Positions 39,967 to 53,052 of a stretch of 64,000 nucleotides of DNA are shown here, piece by piece (positions within the stretch are counted from its first letter, which is position 1; every line of letters starts with the position of its first letter). Origin of the DNA: Aphrophora alni (Eukaryota > Arthropoda > Insecta > Hemiptera > Aphrophoridae); assembly GCA_963513935.1 (NCBI GenBank), contig OY740769.1, positions 36,421,120 to 36,485,119 of the forward strand. The letters run 5' to 3'. Under the pieces are notes generated by a model. The model was not told the DNA's origin, made no database searches, and worked only from the letters and a program-made list of their open reading frames with translations. A program made the position numbers and the translations under genes.

Positions 39967-40103
39967 ATATGTACGTATAAAACATATTATACGTAAAATG
40001 TATTTGACATTTGGGACTAGCTTTTATTTGAATTAAAATGGTTAACTACTGAATTATGAATATTAGAGTTTGATTTAACTATGAAACAACAACTTATTAT
40101 TGT

Positions 40104-40107
<4 letters not shown>

Positions 40108-40135
<28 letters not shown>
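40108..40135. repeat. A28 homopolymer
   Basis: An uninterrupted run of A. It could be the tail of a retroposed copy on the + strand, but no element is recognisable upstream. Confidence 0.95.
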
Positions 40136-42944
40136 CAATATTTGTCAAGCAAGTATAATCTACTTTACCCCAGTTTTATTTTGACACAGATTCCCATTCA
40201 GTCTGAAAAATAGATATTTTAGTTAAAAACTATAAGTCTATTTACTATGGAAATATTTACTATGCATTGCGAGGCCATACAGCACATTTTTAAAACAGAC
40301 TTATAGTAATGAAGTTTTAGTAGGATACAGAAATGTTTGTAAAGTGTTTAAAATGTACAAAAAACATTAGTGTCCTAATATTGAAGGAAGTAGTACATGT
40401 AGCATAACCATAAGAAAACTAGTGGTTCTAGATAGTCACTTACTTTGAAGCCTCTGTTATTTTTACGCAAATGATTTGAAATTCAACTTCGTTTCGTCTC
40501 GCATATAGAGCAATACGTACATAGGCGTTTTATAACTTCTAAGATATTTTTAATAACCCCTTTGTTATAGGGTTCGTAATCGTAGGAAAGAATATATCCC
40601 TTTTAATACTAGAAATAAAATATACTTTAACTATCATACATAAATATAATATAAAAAATGTATAGGTGTTTATTAATCAAGACGAGTTTCTAATAACATA
40701 AGTAATTACAATTAATTACATAATAACTAATTGCATAATTACCTGAGTAACCGTAGGTAGTGCAATTGTTCCTCAGTTAAGAGTTACGATAGTCATGACA
40801 AAGCGCAGATAAGGTATGCCCTGAGTTGCTGTGTTGAACCACTTCCTTGTTCTTGGAAAACAGTTGGTTGTGAATACGTGATCGTCACAGACAAATCTTT
40901 GATATGTCCTTATTTTCCAGGAGGAGTACAACAATTCAGAACAATTGTTTCCTTATTCATCATTATTTATCAATAATTAAATAAACAATATATTGAATAT
41001 TTTACTACTTTTTTTTTCTTTCTATTCTACATTAAGTAAGTTAGTTGTATATTCAGTTATGATCATTGGTTTCTAGTTCGACACTATTAATTCATGTCTT
41101 AATAGTGATAATTTAAAAATTCCATTAAAAATAATTCCAATTTACGTACATTCACTTATGCAATATCTACTATGTATATTAAAAATAAATAATTGTTTAT
41201 TTATCTTTTCTTAACGTACAAAGTTGTTGATCACTTTTTACTATGTACAGAACGTTATACATTATCTATCACAAATAATGCTCTACACCTCCCAAAAATA
41301 TTTCAAAGTGTATAGACATACTCATAAGGGAATAATTTGTATTTAGAGCTGTTTTACTCTGTTACCTTTCTTTAAATTCTGAGATTTGTATAGTATGAGA
41401 AATGCAAAAATCAAGTTTTCCAATTATAGCTCTAATATCAAATATTGATATATGTTTTAACACAATAATTTATCTCTTATATGGATTTTGAATTATAAAA
41501 TATTTACTTATCATATCAGTTAAAATTAGAAACAATTATGAGATTATTTTTTTAATTTTCAACATTCACTAACAACTAACTACTTAAATTTACAGTATAA
41601 TACTGAGCAATGTATAATAGGTTGATTATACTTTATGTTGCATATATGTATGAGGAAGATGAACACTTTCTGTTATCCACTCGCAAACCAGTCACAATTA
41701 ACCTAATCTAACCTTAACCTGAAACGTCCACATTATAGGGGAAGGAATGGTATTATCTAAGAGCAAAGTAGAACGAAATAGGTTAATCGAATTCCTGTTC
41801 CATTAACTCGATAACATGAGCCTTGTGGAGAACACTTGTTATGGATTTTATAGAAGTACTGCTACCAAAACCATACTCTACTGAGTACTCCCTGTCGGAG
41901 AAACACTCTATAAGAGTCAATAGAGGCATTCCATCCGTTGTTTGAAACCTCCACAAAGGAGTTACGGATTATCTAGATAACAATTATAGAATGCCCAGGT
42001 TCGAAGTTTGGAATTTTCGTAACTGATATATTCATGTGAGCTTCAAGTTTGAATTTTAATGTTACAGAAGTATTTATAAATTATCCATGTATTGTTGTTT
42101 TTTTTAATTAAACTATTTCTCGTCATCTTTAACCGCAATTACTATCAACAATCAAACATGTTCTATTAATTTCATCAGAAATGGAACTGGCTATATCACT
42201 TGTGTAGCACCAAACACGTGCAATTGCCACAAAATTAACAAATAATGTAATAACACAGATAAAACTTTTCATAATTCAGAATCACGTTTCCCTTTAAAAC
42301 ATAAACGCAATGAATACATTCTTATTGTGTGCGTGAAGGACTAATGCTGCATAATATGCAGGACATGTCCACGCCATTCATGCATGGCATCAACAGCACC
42401 AGTAACCATAATTACAGAACTCGTAGTCGTTTACGGAATTGGTAAACGTCAAAAATAAACGGTTCAATAATTACAACCAATATTCTGATTCTGTTTTAAT
42501 TTTGTTTCCAGAAATTCATTCATCAATGTAATGAAAATATTATTTACATTACATATACAATTTCTTAACATTTTCAATATATTATAAAATTACTTATATA
42601 AAATATTTTAACTTAAATTATTTTATTTTGTGTAGATGTATTTATATATATTTATTAAGTAAGATGTGTGTACTTAATACGCCTCCATGTGTGAAATATA
42701 AACTGAGATAGTAAAAAATAGTATGATATAAAATTTTGTTCAACGCTGTACATGTGTCTTCATAAGTTTTCTAATTTTTGAACTAGTTGTCAGATTTTGA
42801 TAATGTTTTTGTGTGCAAGATTACGTTTACAATACCTTGAATTAGCTACATTACATAAACTGTTTCAATTGAAGTCATTTTCTGAGGGTTTTGTTTATAT
42901 GACTTTTACCAAAGACCGAAAAAAGTGATTCTAACATCTCCTCT
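40136..42944. other. AT-rich non-coding DNA
   Basis: No gene recognised. A somewhat more complex patch at 41690-42010 has no clear identity. Confidence 0.4.
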
Positions 42945-43192
42945 ACGGGTTTACAGTGGATAGAGCTCTCGATTTAAATGTCAGAGGCTTTGAATTGATT
43001 TTCCATAGGAGCTCACAAAGATAATGTAAAGAAGGCCATCACAGTGAAAAAAGTAGAGAGCTGAAATAGGTAGCGAATTCTGGTTGTGAAAGCTAAAATT
43101 GCCAGGAATGAATCTATGGATGTCTCTCTTTATCTTTTGAAGATTTTCCACCTCTCCAACGAAATTTTAAAAAAATATATATAAAAAAAAAT
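42945..43192 (+). mobile_element. Possible tRNA-derived SINE
   Basis: The head resembles a tRNA gene: a box A-like stretch TTTACAGTGGATAGAGC (about 42950-42966) and, about 37 bp on, a box B-like GGCTTTGAATTGA (about 42987-42999). A unique body of about 150 bp follows, and the sequence ends in an A-rich tail (AAAAAAATATATATAAAAAA) near 43170-43190. Both boxes are imperfect, as expected for an old SINE. A decayed tRNA pseudogene is the alternative. No target duplication was established. Confidence 0.45.
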
Positions 43193-44478
43193 ATTATGAT
43201 CACATATCATGACACTAAGTTTTGTAGTAGAGTTGTTGTACCACATCTTATTATTGAATTATAATAGAAAATAATTTTTAAAAAATCGACAGTACAATTT
43301 TGTATTTATTGTTAAATAACTGACATTACATATTGTTTATTTTAAAACAAATAATGTACTAACAAATGGCCAATAGATTTGACACACCATCTGAAATAAC
43401 TATAAAGTTCGTTGTTACAGATATTTATACTGCAGATTGGTTATGGCAGACACTACTCGAACATTTTAATACATGATCTTTTTTGTAGGTCTGTACCTGT
43501 GATCATGATAGTACCCAAGTGATGAACTTACTCTATCTAATGTTTTACATTACGGATAGTTGTTATCGATTTACTAGTTTTAGTCGTTAACTAGCGAAAT
43601 TAGAAAACCCGAATTTCAATGTCCTGTTTTAGAGTTTTGAGTACTTAGTATATTTATTTTTTCGTAAAATCATGTTTAATCAAAATAAACATTAATAAAA
43701 GCCATATTATTTGTGTTTGATGGGAATTTTTAAATACGTATTTTTATATAATTATATTTATGTTTTTTACATGTTATTCTCTGCCCATTGCTGGAGCTAG
43801 TATTGCAACAATAATGTTCGACAAAACGAAATATTGAAATTTTAAATTGTCGTACATTTTTCCACCATAGACGTAAGTTAGAAGAGTCTCTGAATTAATT
43901 TTAATTAGATTGCTTTTGTTATTGGTAGTAATTTATTTTTAAATCGAGTTTACTGTTTTAATCATTATAATCGTCTTCTAAATAGATACAAATATTAATT
44001 ATGTTCTTTAACCATCACATGGCAGAGTTTTCACATTTCAAAAATATAGACTATCATATTTTTAATTATTGAAGATAGAGATATTTTAAAACAAGTGATT
44101 TAACCAGTTAATAAATAAATAAATTACTTTAAATGGTATTAAAATGGTTTTTGATAAAAAGAAACGGAATTTACATGTCTACTCATAAGTGTGAATTATT
44201 AACAGAGTTGAAAGATATTTTCAAATAACTGAAATAAATACAAACATTTAGAATTATTATATTTTGTATTTACAGTTAAATAAAACAAAGCTCCGTTACT
44301 CCACTACCACAAACACAGTGTCAGTTAAATGAATTGATCAACTCGTAACTTCCACATTGCCAACTTCCTGTTTTAGTTACATTTATTTTAGGTCCAATCA
44401 CAAGAATTTATTAAGTTAAAAAAACCCAACATCAATTATTTCAAATGCGGTTGAATTAATTTATATTATGAAAATTAT
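43193..44478. other. AT-rich non-coding DNA
   Basis: No recognisable feature. Confidence 0.4.
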
Positions 44479-44560
44479 ATAACTTTTAATATGTTACTCA
44501 CTGCCAGCAATCCTTTTTTTGAAGTTTTTCCTTCAGTACATATATATTACTACTACACGT

Positions 44561-44588
44561 GTTTCGGACTTTATACGTCCATCGTCGG
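44561..44588 (-). other. PLE terminal stem-loop, hammerhead-like, left arm
   Basis: On the minus strand: CCGACGAT, a 4 bp stem GGAC/GTCC with a 7-base loop, then GAAAC. It resembles a hammerhead core (CUGANGA, stem II, GAAA) but has C at the second position and an extra T before the stem. Confidence 0.5.
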
Positions 44589-44726
44589 GTGGTCAAAACA
44601 CTATTAAAAACATTTAATAACAAATTTGTAAAAACACATAACACAAACAACACACGCGCACAAATGAAGTCTAACATGTCTCTGGGCTGACATTGTACAA
44701 TGTACTAGTGAGTTATCAGCTGATGT

Positions 44727-44855
44727 CTACGTCCTAGTAAGCTGGCTTATTAGTTCATAAGTGGGGGTTGCATCAAACTGTTTTTTGTCATTTAGCAAAT
44801 TATCCGGGTGCTCTTGTTCATTTTTGTATATGTGGTATTCTTCTACGCGGTTCAT
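44727..44855 (-). pseudogene. PLE protein C-terminal tail, left arm
   Basis: Mirror copy of the frame at 44898-45026, ending at the same TAG position. It contains the same EEYHIYKNEQ and NDKKQFDA segments. Only the tail after the GIY-YIG domain is present. Confidence 0.5.
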
Positions 44856-44897
44856 GTAATCTCCTTTTTTTGCATTTCTGTAATATTTTCATGTTGT

Positions 44898-45026
44898 GAT
44901 AACCGCGTAGAAGAATACCACATATACAAAAATGAACAAGAGCACCCGGATAATTTGCTAAATGACAAAAAACAGTTTGATGCAACCCCCACTTATGAAC
45001 TAATAAGCCAGATTACTAGGAAGTAG
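44898..45026 (+). pseudogene. PLE protein C-terminal tail, right arm
   Basis: About 42 codons, including EEYHIYKNEQEHPDNLLNDK and then QFDATPTYEL, ending in TAG. A short glutamate-rich EIYK-like helix followed by LLND(K/Q)xQF is what I remember of residues after the GIY-YIG domain in arthropod PLE proteins. The reverse transcriptase and nuclease domains are absent. The upstream part of the longer open frame (44808-44897) reads through the palindrome centre and the opposite arm and is not real coding. Confidence 0.5.
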
Positions 45027-45164
45027 ACATCAGCTGATAACTCACTAGTACATTGTACAATGTCAGCCCAGAGACATGTTAGACTTCATTTGTGCGCGTG
45101 TGTTGTTTGTGTTATGTGTTTTTACAAATTTGTGTTTAAATGTTTTTAATTGGGTTTTGACCAC

Positions 45165-45192
45165 CCGACGATGGACGTAAAAGGTCCGAAAC
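45165..45192 (+). other. PLE terminal stem-loop, hammerhead-like, right arm
   Basis: Same motif as the left arm in mirror orientation: CCGACGAT, stem GGAC/GTCC, GAAAC. The loop differs by two bases, and both arms keep the pairing. Confidence 0.5.
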
Positions 45193-45274
45193 ACGTGTAG
45201 TGGTAATATATATGTACTAAAGGAAAAACTTCAAAAAAAGGATTGCTGGCGGTGAGTAACATATTAAAAGTTAT

Positions 45275-48200
45275 TTATAAGCATATCCGGTGAGCTAGAT
45301 TTCCAATTGTAATGAAAATTATATGTTATTATAATTCTTCTTTTTGAAATTATGTCCAAGAGATATTAGACCACGGACAAAGACGGATACCCAAAGGCAT
45401 AAAGAACTTTGTAATTTTATAATGAATGTAATATTCCATGATTTTTAGTTTTGTTTAAACACCTTGTTAAAAGTGTAGTTTTTTCCTTATATTATTATTT
45501 TTAATATACAATTATTTTATAACTCTGGCATATTTTATAAACCTTTTTAGAAAATGTAGTATGCTTTTTATGTTGAAATGTCAATTTTATTGATTTGATT
45601 CGGTTAAATTTTATTTTCATATAAGATGTTCTCAATACACGCTCTAAAGTCAATTTATTTTAGGCATGAATTTTCCATCGGACAAATAAAGTTTGTCAGA
45701 CAGGAAAGTTTTAAACAATGATGGGTTTATTATGGAACATATCGATAGATTATTTACCCTTCTCCTTTGTAGGCTCCCTTATGTATGAATTTAAGATTAA
45801 TCCACTTTTATTTGTTTTAATAGTTTCAGTATTGATTCTAGTACTAAATTTAGTATAGAGTTTTTCAGCTATTGATATATTTGAGGGTATCAATTTAAAA
45901 TATAACAATTAGAAATGGATCTAGCTTTTTTAAATTAATTCACACATTCAATAAAAAAATTAATAAATGACTTAGAAAACTGAACTTTAGGAACAATATA
46001 TTTATCACAGATAATTACCCACAAGTCTCCATTAAATCGAAAGGTCAAAACTATGTGGAGACAGAATCTGCAAATTAACTTGTTATCTAAGTATCTATTC
46101 TTCCTATTTTATTAGTAGTACATTCTAAACCTAAACTAAGATTGTTGAAGAGGTTAATATATTTTAGACCAAAAATCAAATTAAAATCTGATTCAAAAGG
46201 TGGGATGACGCTAGACCTAGCTTGTCTCTGATGGACCTAATCAGCTGTAAAATATGGTTTTACTAGTATATGCTATATTGTAAATTAATATAAATGTAAA
46301 CTCCATTCTATATGAAATAAATTGTATACGTTCTTTGAAACACTTAGTTTGATAAAACTAATGAGAGATGACACAATTGTGGTTAAAAACATTATTGAAT
46401 TTAAAAAAAACAAAACATAAAATTCAGTCAAATATAAACAGGCAGCAAAATAGTTTTAGATTTTTGAGGACATAATGAAATGTTCCTGTTTTTCATATAT
46501 AGATATACTTAAGAAAGATATTTCATTCAGGCTATCTTGGTAAGACGTTTTAATTAACTTTGTTTAGCTTTTTTTAAATCAATAGCAAGAGATGCTTTCT
46601 TTATAATGTAAAATTGAAATATGCTCTGTATGCTTTTAATAATCTTTACACATTTTCAAAACCAATGTAATACTGCTAATATTGAGAGTTGATTTATTAT
46701 ACTTTCTGAATTTCACTAAGCTAAAAGAATTCCTGATTTTGTTTCCACTGTTGTGCATACACAACCAACGACAAGGAAATGACAATGACGGATGTCAATT
46801 TCAAAATGAGTTTGTTTTATTTCTTAAGACTATATTATAAATATATTTAGCATTTTTTTTAGCCTTGCCACACTTATCTTGTTCCATTGAAAATGCACAG
46901 GTAATGTGTATTTCAGTGTATTCATAAAATAGTTAATAGTACAAAATCTATGGACGAATTAATTTTTGTATTTGTATTTCAATAAAATTCAAAACATAAT
47001 ACAATCTTTGAACTAATCTTCTGTTGTATTCTTAGTGCTTGGCTGTTAACCCAAATTAAACAACCGAATAGCAGGTGTGTTAAATTTAGTATATTGTTAA
47101 AAAACGATTAAAAATTAGGGCACCAACATAGCTATAGAAAGCTGGAATTTTTATTCAAGGGTATGTTTAATATCACCAAGGCCTTTGTTTGATAGATATC
47201 ATACTAACACAATGCTTTTTTTAAAACTATAATAATTGGATTTAAATAAAATATTTTCCTCGAAGGCCTACGATAGTACCTTAAGTATATTATAATATAT
47301 TATTAAAAGACGTTTTATTTATAAAGGGGAGTATGGACAAAGTAGCTTATTCTGACACTAAATGAACTCCTTGGATACACGGTACTCCACTACATATAAA
47401 AACTGTGTAACTAAGCACCTTTAATTACAGATTAATTGAGGTAAATTTGGTAATAAATTACAAACCTAATTACAGCTTCTATAACTATTAAACCTAATTT
47501 TTGTTTCAAATTTATAAATACTTGACATACAGTTAATACGCTGTCATAAAGGAAGGTACGTGATTTTATTTTGGGGTTTATTCTATATTCACTCATTGCC
47601 ATTGAATATCTCATTACCTTGGTATTATTGTACAGATATTATAACTCGACAAATATAAGCTATAATCTCATATTACTAAAACAAAAAACATTAGTTTTCA
47701 TGACATTTTGAAATTGTACGATTATATATTTTGAGTAACAATCATATTCAAGAAACATAAAAGGTTATTAAAGGTGTTCTTTATAGTCCAATTATTATAG
47801 TCACATGTTTCACTCACACAGATATATAAGTTTTAGACGGACTTTGTTTACGAAAAACAAAAACACATGATTTTATTATAATGGTTTTAACAGTGTTTAT
47901 AATATTTTGGACAAATAAAATTCCCTATAGGTCCCTACTACAATTTATTAATAGCTGTTATTTAAAAAATACATTTTTCAAAAGTATGAAAAAGAAAAAG
48001 GAAAAAAGAAAAGAAAAAAAACCTACAAAGAAATGTGTAAAAAACATTTGAAAAATGTGAAATAATTAATTAAATATCTCGATAACTCGCTCGAAGGAGA
48101 TAATTTATGCTTTGTTTATTAAAATTACTACGTATTAAATTTATCTCTTTTAGAGAAAAATGAAAGTAAAGCTAAGAGCTTCATATATCATATTTCTATG

Positions 48201-51200
48201 GTATTTTTATAAATGGTTTTGACTATTTGACTATTGATGAAAAGTGCAGTTAAGGGCAAGTATCCTTAATGGTTGTGACTCAAAGCTAAACCCTTGCCAA
48301 AATTTGGTAGCAGAGAACGTGTTAAGAATATAAACTATGATATTTACGTATCGTCGTACACAATTGTTGTACACGTCTTTTAGTCTATTTGTATGAATGT
48401 AAGTGCAGCAATTACTCTGCAAGGAATTACAATTCTGTCTTTATTGTAGGTTTTAATGATAATATAAAAACATATGTATTTATTTAATAATTTACACTAA
48501 TTATGTTACTGTCCGATGATTAAAATATAATAATAATAACATTCTGTGATACACTAACCCTTCATCGCTGTACCTCAATGACATCTCTTAGCAGTTAATA
48601 AATTACCCTGTCAGGAATGATAAAAGGCTGCACGTAGATGAGATATGACTTTTATAATATTATCATTTGACGATGTGGAACATATGTTTTGTAAACAATT
48701 TTAAAACTTCGTTACTAGTTTACTTCATACTATTTTTTTTATTTTTTTTTATTCTTTTTATTTATGAGTTTAACTAGATTATGGAAAACTTTGTTTTATA
48801 ACATAAAGGATATGAAAATCTAACATATCAACTAATGATAATATTTCAAGAACTGTGGAGTACGATTTACACATATTTTAAACATCAAACTTATTAATAT
48901 AATTTTGTAGTTTTAAATATAATGGGGTTACATTATAATTATGAATTAAACTTGATAAACATATCACAGTTATTAATAATATTGGTACAAAAGAGGACTA
49001 CCGTTTCACAACAGACATTATTGTTCTGTAGTTCCGATTACTGCACAATCAAATTTTTATATATTGATTGCGTACAAAAACAATTTAAATAACACCGCAC
49101 AAAATACCCAGGCACAAACAAAACAATACCTTTAAAATGTTGCCCACTTGTCTGTAGATAAAGTAGGTCCTACCCTTAGGGACCTTCTGATAACACTCTA
49201 CCAATAGCATTAGTCTTAAGAGAGTAAGATTGTTGTCAGAAAATATAAAGAGTTTTCAAAGGCTACCTTGATTCGAACCTTGTTGAAAGAGTTGTTTTTG
49301 TCTATGTTTACAGCCATAATCACGTCTTTATTTGTCTAATAGGCATAAATACAATTAAAATATATAATTATGAAAAAATCATAATTGTAATTTTTATACC
49401 GAACACGAATATCATTTGTTATTTGTGTAAACTAGTATCCCAGTTCATTGTTTGTTTGATTTACAGAATTCCTCTTGTTTAATTATTTTAAAAATGGCAT
49501 TGAATATACTTTCAATTAGGATCTGACCAGAAGCTCATTTTAAAATGCGTGACTTCAAGAATACTAAGGTACTATATAAGAACAAATTAAGGAAAATCTT
49601 TTTTAAAAGGCCAGCACCTTAAAAATTTGTGACAATTTCGATATCAAATCAAATGAATAATTAAACCTCGTATACAACTATTTTTTTTAAATCATGACTA
49701 TAAGACTTTTAATTTTAGGTAATAGTTCTCTCATATTTTATTATAAAAAATATATCGTTTTTAAAACACCGCAGGAGTTAGTACCAATGTATTGGCGTTG
49801 GAACTTAGAAATTATTATTTTCTCTGGCGTAATTTATTTTGTATGTTTATCTTTTACGACTGGTGGTTTATTGTTTTTCGACGTTTTCATCTTCTTTTTT
49901 TATTTTATTTATTAATATTTTTGCCTTAATAACAAAGAAATTCTGTATTCATGTTTCTTACATGAAGGTACTCTATTCTGTTTTATATCCCTTGCCTTTA
50001 AAATGTTTTAGTACCATCGGCTTACATGTTCCGGATAATAGAATCAAGTCATTCGATATTAAAAACCATAACTCTGCAAGATATGTTCACAAAATTAACT
50101 CATAGCCGTAACCTTAGTATGCAACATGATTTTATATAAACTAATACTCCTTTAAGATTTTCTCTAGAATTCCACAAAAAAGGCTATTTCTTTTTTATAT
50201 TAATGTTGTGTGTGGTGAGGTGGACAGTAATGAAACTGGTGGTGTCTCAAGGATAAAGGGCATCGCTCTAAAACATAAGAGGAACACCTATTTACAAAAA
50301 AGTGAACATTGAATTTTGAAAAATACTTATGAGAGGACAATGACTGAAATTATACAGTGTAACTTAGGAAGCATTGATAAATTGGAAAGGATTTTCCTAA
50401 AGTATGCATTATTTAAATAAATAATTCATGGCGTTGCAAATCGTTATATCGATTCTAGCCTTCTAGCTGACATTGTATCTTCAAACATGTGTATTATTTT
50501 TAAAATGTAACGAAAATGTAATAATTGGAATTCTTGTTCTGAAAAATCAGTAGCGAACCAAATGTAAAACCTTACAAATTTCACTATAGCCCTGGAACAA
50601 CTTCTATTAAAATCTCTACAATGAGTTTATTGTTGATATCAGTACGTAAATTTCACCATTTTATCATTTGAATCATGTTGTATATGTGTATATATAAGTA
50701 AATGAGCCTAGCTCTTACAGTTTTGTATCATATATGTTTCAAATAATATATAAATTGACAAATCATGTGAAATTTGATTCCTTTGACCGAGCGATTTTGT
50801 TTTGTGTTCCACCCCTCAAAAAATTACTATTTAAATGAGGTTACAGTTTCCCTTAAATATTATATTACTGCAATACGTGTTAATATACGAATATTTTTTA
50901 AGGTTTAATAGGGTATTTAAACGTCTCTCTGAGCTTAAGTCATTTTCATTTTAAATATGATAAATTCAACATTCCACATTAATCCAGAATATTGACATAC
51001 ACCTGGGATACAAAGGGATAAATTTAGACATTGATTTCTGTTGCTTATCTTATGTGTAGATTCAAAGGCTAAGATTTATACATATTCAAAACGTAACGTA
51101 AATTAAGTTTGCAGGACATACTGGATAGAATTTTCTAACATCAAAATACAGATGTAAATTATTGTAGTTCTCTCAATGGCCAATACTACAGTGTTATACC

Positions 51201-51470
51201 TATAAAAACCCTAACAGTGACGACTATTGTTATTTCTCTATTACTTTCTATAGCATAAAATGCAAATAAAAACAATATAGAATCATCATTAGCGAAAAAT
51301 ATTACTTACAATATTTCAGTATCGTTTTGGTTTTGGTTTTGGTTTTTCTTATTACTTAAGACTAATAATTTATTTCGTTTTACCTTCCATTTTACAAACT
51401 AAATCGTCTTTTGAATTTATATGTTTTAAACAAAATACATGGAAATAGATTTTTAATTAGTTTTATTTTA
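45275..51470. other. AT-rich non-coding DNA
   Basis: No gene or element recognised. Frames at 47432-47614, 48231-48422, 49694-49915 and 49839-50105 are short and without domains. A small hairpin (AGGTCC...GGACCT) lies near 49166-49187. Confidence 0.45.
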
Positions 51471-51473
51471 TTT

Positions 51474-51496
51474 GTTTCGCCTTGCGGCATCATCGG
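51474..51496 (-). other. PLE terminal stem-loop, hammerhead-like
   Basis: Minus strand: CCGATGAT, stem GCC/GGC closed by GCAA (a GNRA tetraloop), then GAAAC. Same layout as at 44.56 and 45.17 kb with a different stem sequence. The partner copy at 52235-52257 (+) keeps the stem and GAAAC but has CTTATGAT. Confidence 0.5.
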
Positions 51497-51616
51497 GCAA
51501 CTGATAATTTACAGGTATAGACAACTATTTAAACATAAGTAACAGGAAACTGAAATACAATAGAGAAATCGGGAAATGTAGGGGGTTCATCTGGCAGGTA
51601 GATAAAGGTTAATGAA

Positions 51617-52236
51617 CTATGTTACAATTTGGTCATTTAAGTTGAGAATAGGCCTAAGTGAAATAGATCTATTTATCTCTAAACATTCTAAATTATTTAA
51701 TCTATTGCTTTTATTTTCTATGTGTAAGAGTTTAACATTCAATTTCGGATCAAACTATGACCCGAGTCCAAAAGGTGGTTAGCAAAGTTAGAGTTTCTAT
51801 AGCCATGTTTCAAGCTATTTATATGTTCTTTAATTCTCACTTTTATAGATCTACCTGATGGACCTATGTACTCAGAGTCACAATCTTGACAATATATTTT
51901 ATAAACTCCACTATTTTCTAACATTTCTTTTTCATCTTTATTATTGACCAACATTTTCCCTAGATATTTAGTACAATAAAAGGCAACTTTACGATTACAT
52001 TTAGTTAAAATAAGGTTACTGATTTTATAACTATTTCTGTTAATATAATATAATTTACAATATCTAACTATTTCAATGCTCTCGTTATGGGAAGAGTAGA
52101 TTAAATTTTCAGCTCTTCGCTTTAACTTTTTTCTTAAAATATTATCTATTAAACTAACATCATACTTATTATTAACAGCAATTTGTTTAACGACAATCAG
52201 TTCATCATAAAAGTCATTGGGTGAAAGAGGTACACT
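51617..52236 (-). pseudogene. Penelope-like retroelement protein, GIY-YIG end
   Basis: Read on the minus strand from 52236, an open frame without stops runs about 165 codons to 51739. It begins SVPLSPNDFYDEL, continues with an IA-NNKY-(I/L)IDNIL linker typical of the region between reverse transcriptase and nuclease, then a Cys-containing YCTKYLGK segment, and then a GIY-YIG nuclease fold: SGVYKIYCQDCDSEYIGPSG followed by the R-x5-R-x-KEH helix (conserved Arg and His/Glu region). The usual YIG-Q-T-GR has become YIG-P-S-GR. A frameshift near 51748 ends the frame at 51739; in the next frame the expected C-terminus continues (NVKLLHIENKSNRLNNLE) to a stop at 51617. GIY-YIG nucleases in PLEs cut target DNA for retrotransposition. 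The frameshift and missing reverse transcriptase make this copy dead. Confidence 0.88.
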
Positions 52237-52259
52237 TATGATGCCGCAAGGCGAAACAA

Positions 52260-53005
52260 TTGTAGCTCATTTATATTATTAAAATATCTGAAACTTTAAG
52301 CTTTTGCTTTATTTTGTACATCAACGAATGTTAGGATAATATAATTTACTTGCATCTCATCTTGTCTTTCAATTTCATTTCGGAAACTTTCCTAGACTCC
52401 TATCGTACTCATTTTGACCTTAAGTTCAGCACTGTAGATGACTTTAAGTACTATAAAAACCCTTTAACCCTGAAACGAAATAATTATAAGTTGGATATAA
52501 AATTTCAAATACGGTAGTTTGTGTGTCGATAGGTTTTTGTCATAGAATTATTTACTTAATTCAATAATATTTAGTGCTTAGTTTTAGTCACGCATATCAT
52601 CTCGACATTCTCTACAAATTTATGTTAACAAACTATTATACTTGATACTACAAAATTACTTTGACTTTTTCATAGTATATAAAAAACGTTTGTGCTAGCA
52701 GAAAAACAATAATATTGTGTTTGTCTCGAAAATATTGATTTTTAGAGACCCATAATTCCTGAAATAGGTTTTTGGAATAACATAGTCTAACTGTTATAAA
52801 ATTAGATTTGATATGTGTACATAATTTGGCTGTATATTAAATTGAATTCATTTTTAGATTAGGTAAGCATTTGAGAGCAACTACTAAAGACAAAAACTCA
52901 ATTTTTTTCTCTAATTCTGTTTACAAAATGTTGAAAAAATACTGACCCTAAGAACTCAAAGAAAACATATTGATTGCCATCTCAGAATTGTTATGGTTTT
53001 TTTGG

Positions 53006-53014
<9 letters not shown>
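52260..53014. other. AT-rich non-coding DNA
   Basis: No recognisable feature. Confidence 0.4.

Positions 53015-53049
<35 letters not shown>
53015..53049. repeat. (AT)n microsatellite
   Basis: About 17 AT units after an A-rich run. Confidence 0.95.

Positions 53050-53052
<3 letters not shown>

Larger units (their letters stand above)
44479..45274. mobile_element. Palindromic pair of Penelope-like element 3' ends
   Basis: Two arms of about 374 bp (44479-44852 and 44901-45274) are near-perfect reverse complements around a 48 bp centre. Each arm, read outwards, holds the last codons of a PLE-type protein, a 3' untranslated region, and a terminal stem-loop. The outermost 30 bp (TTTAATATGTTACTCACTGC and its complement) are also mirrored. 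PLEs are known to leave inverted, partly duplicated copies, and this fits. Arm identity is high, so the palindrome is recent or kept alike by gene conversion. It is also a strong cruciform candidate. Confidence 0.85.
51472..52259 (-). mobile_element. Decayed Penelope-like element with inverted terminal motif
   Basis: About 788 bp bounded by a 22 bp perfect inverted repeat (51472-51493 and 52238-52259; core TTTCGCCTTGCGGCATCAT). The 3' end on the minus strand carries the PLE-type stem-loop. The 5' end is a second, inverted copy of that terminus fused directly to mid-coding sequence, the kind of rearranged 5' junction known for PLEs. The reverse transcriptase core is missing. Confidence 0.8.

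Noticed and set aside
40108..40135. A28 as a retroposon tail
   Set aside because: No recognisable element or target duplication next to it.
41700..41721. AACCTAATCTAACCTTAACCTG, resembling the insect telomere unit
   Set aside because: Only about four degenerate units; too short and imperfect to call an interstitial telomere array.
49265..49280. Box B-like GGTTCGAATCA on the minus strand
   Set aside because: No box A or cloverleaf arms at the right distance; not a tRNA gene.
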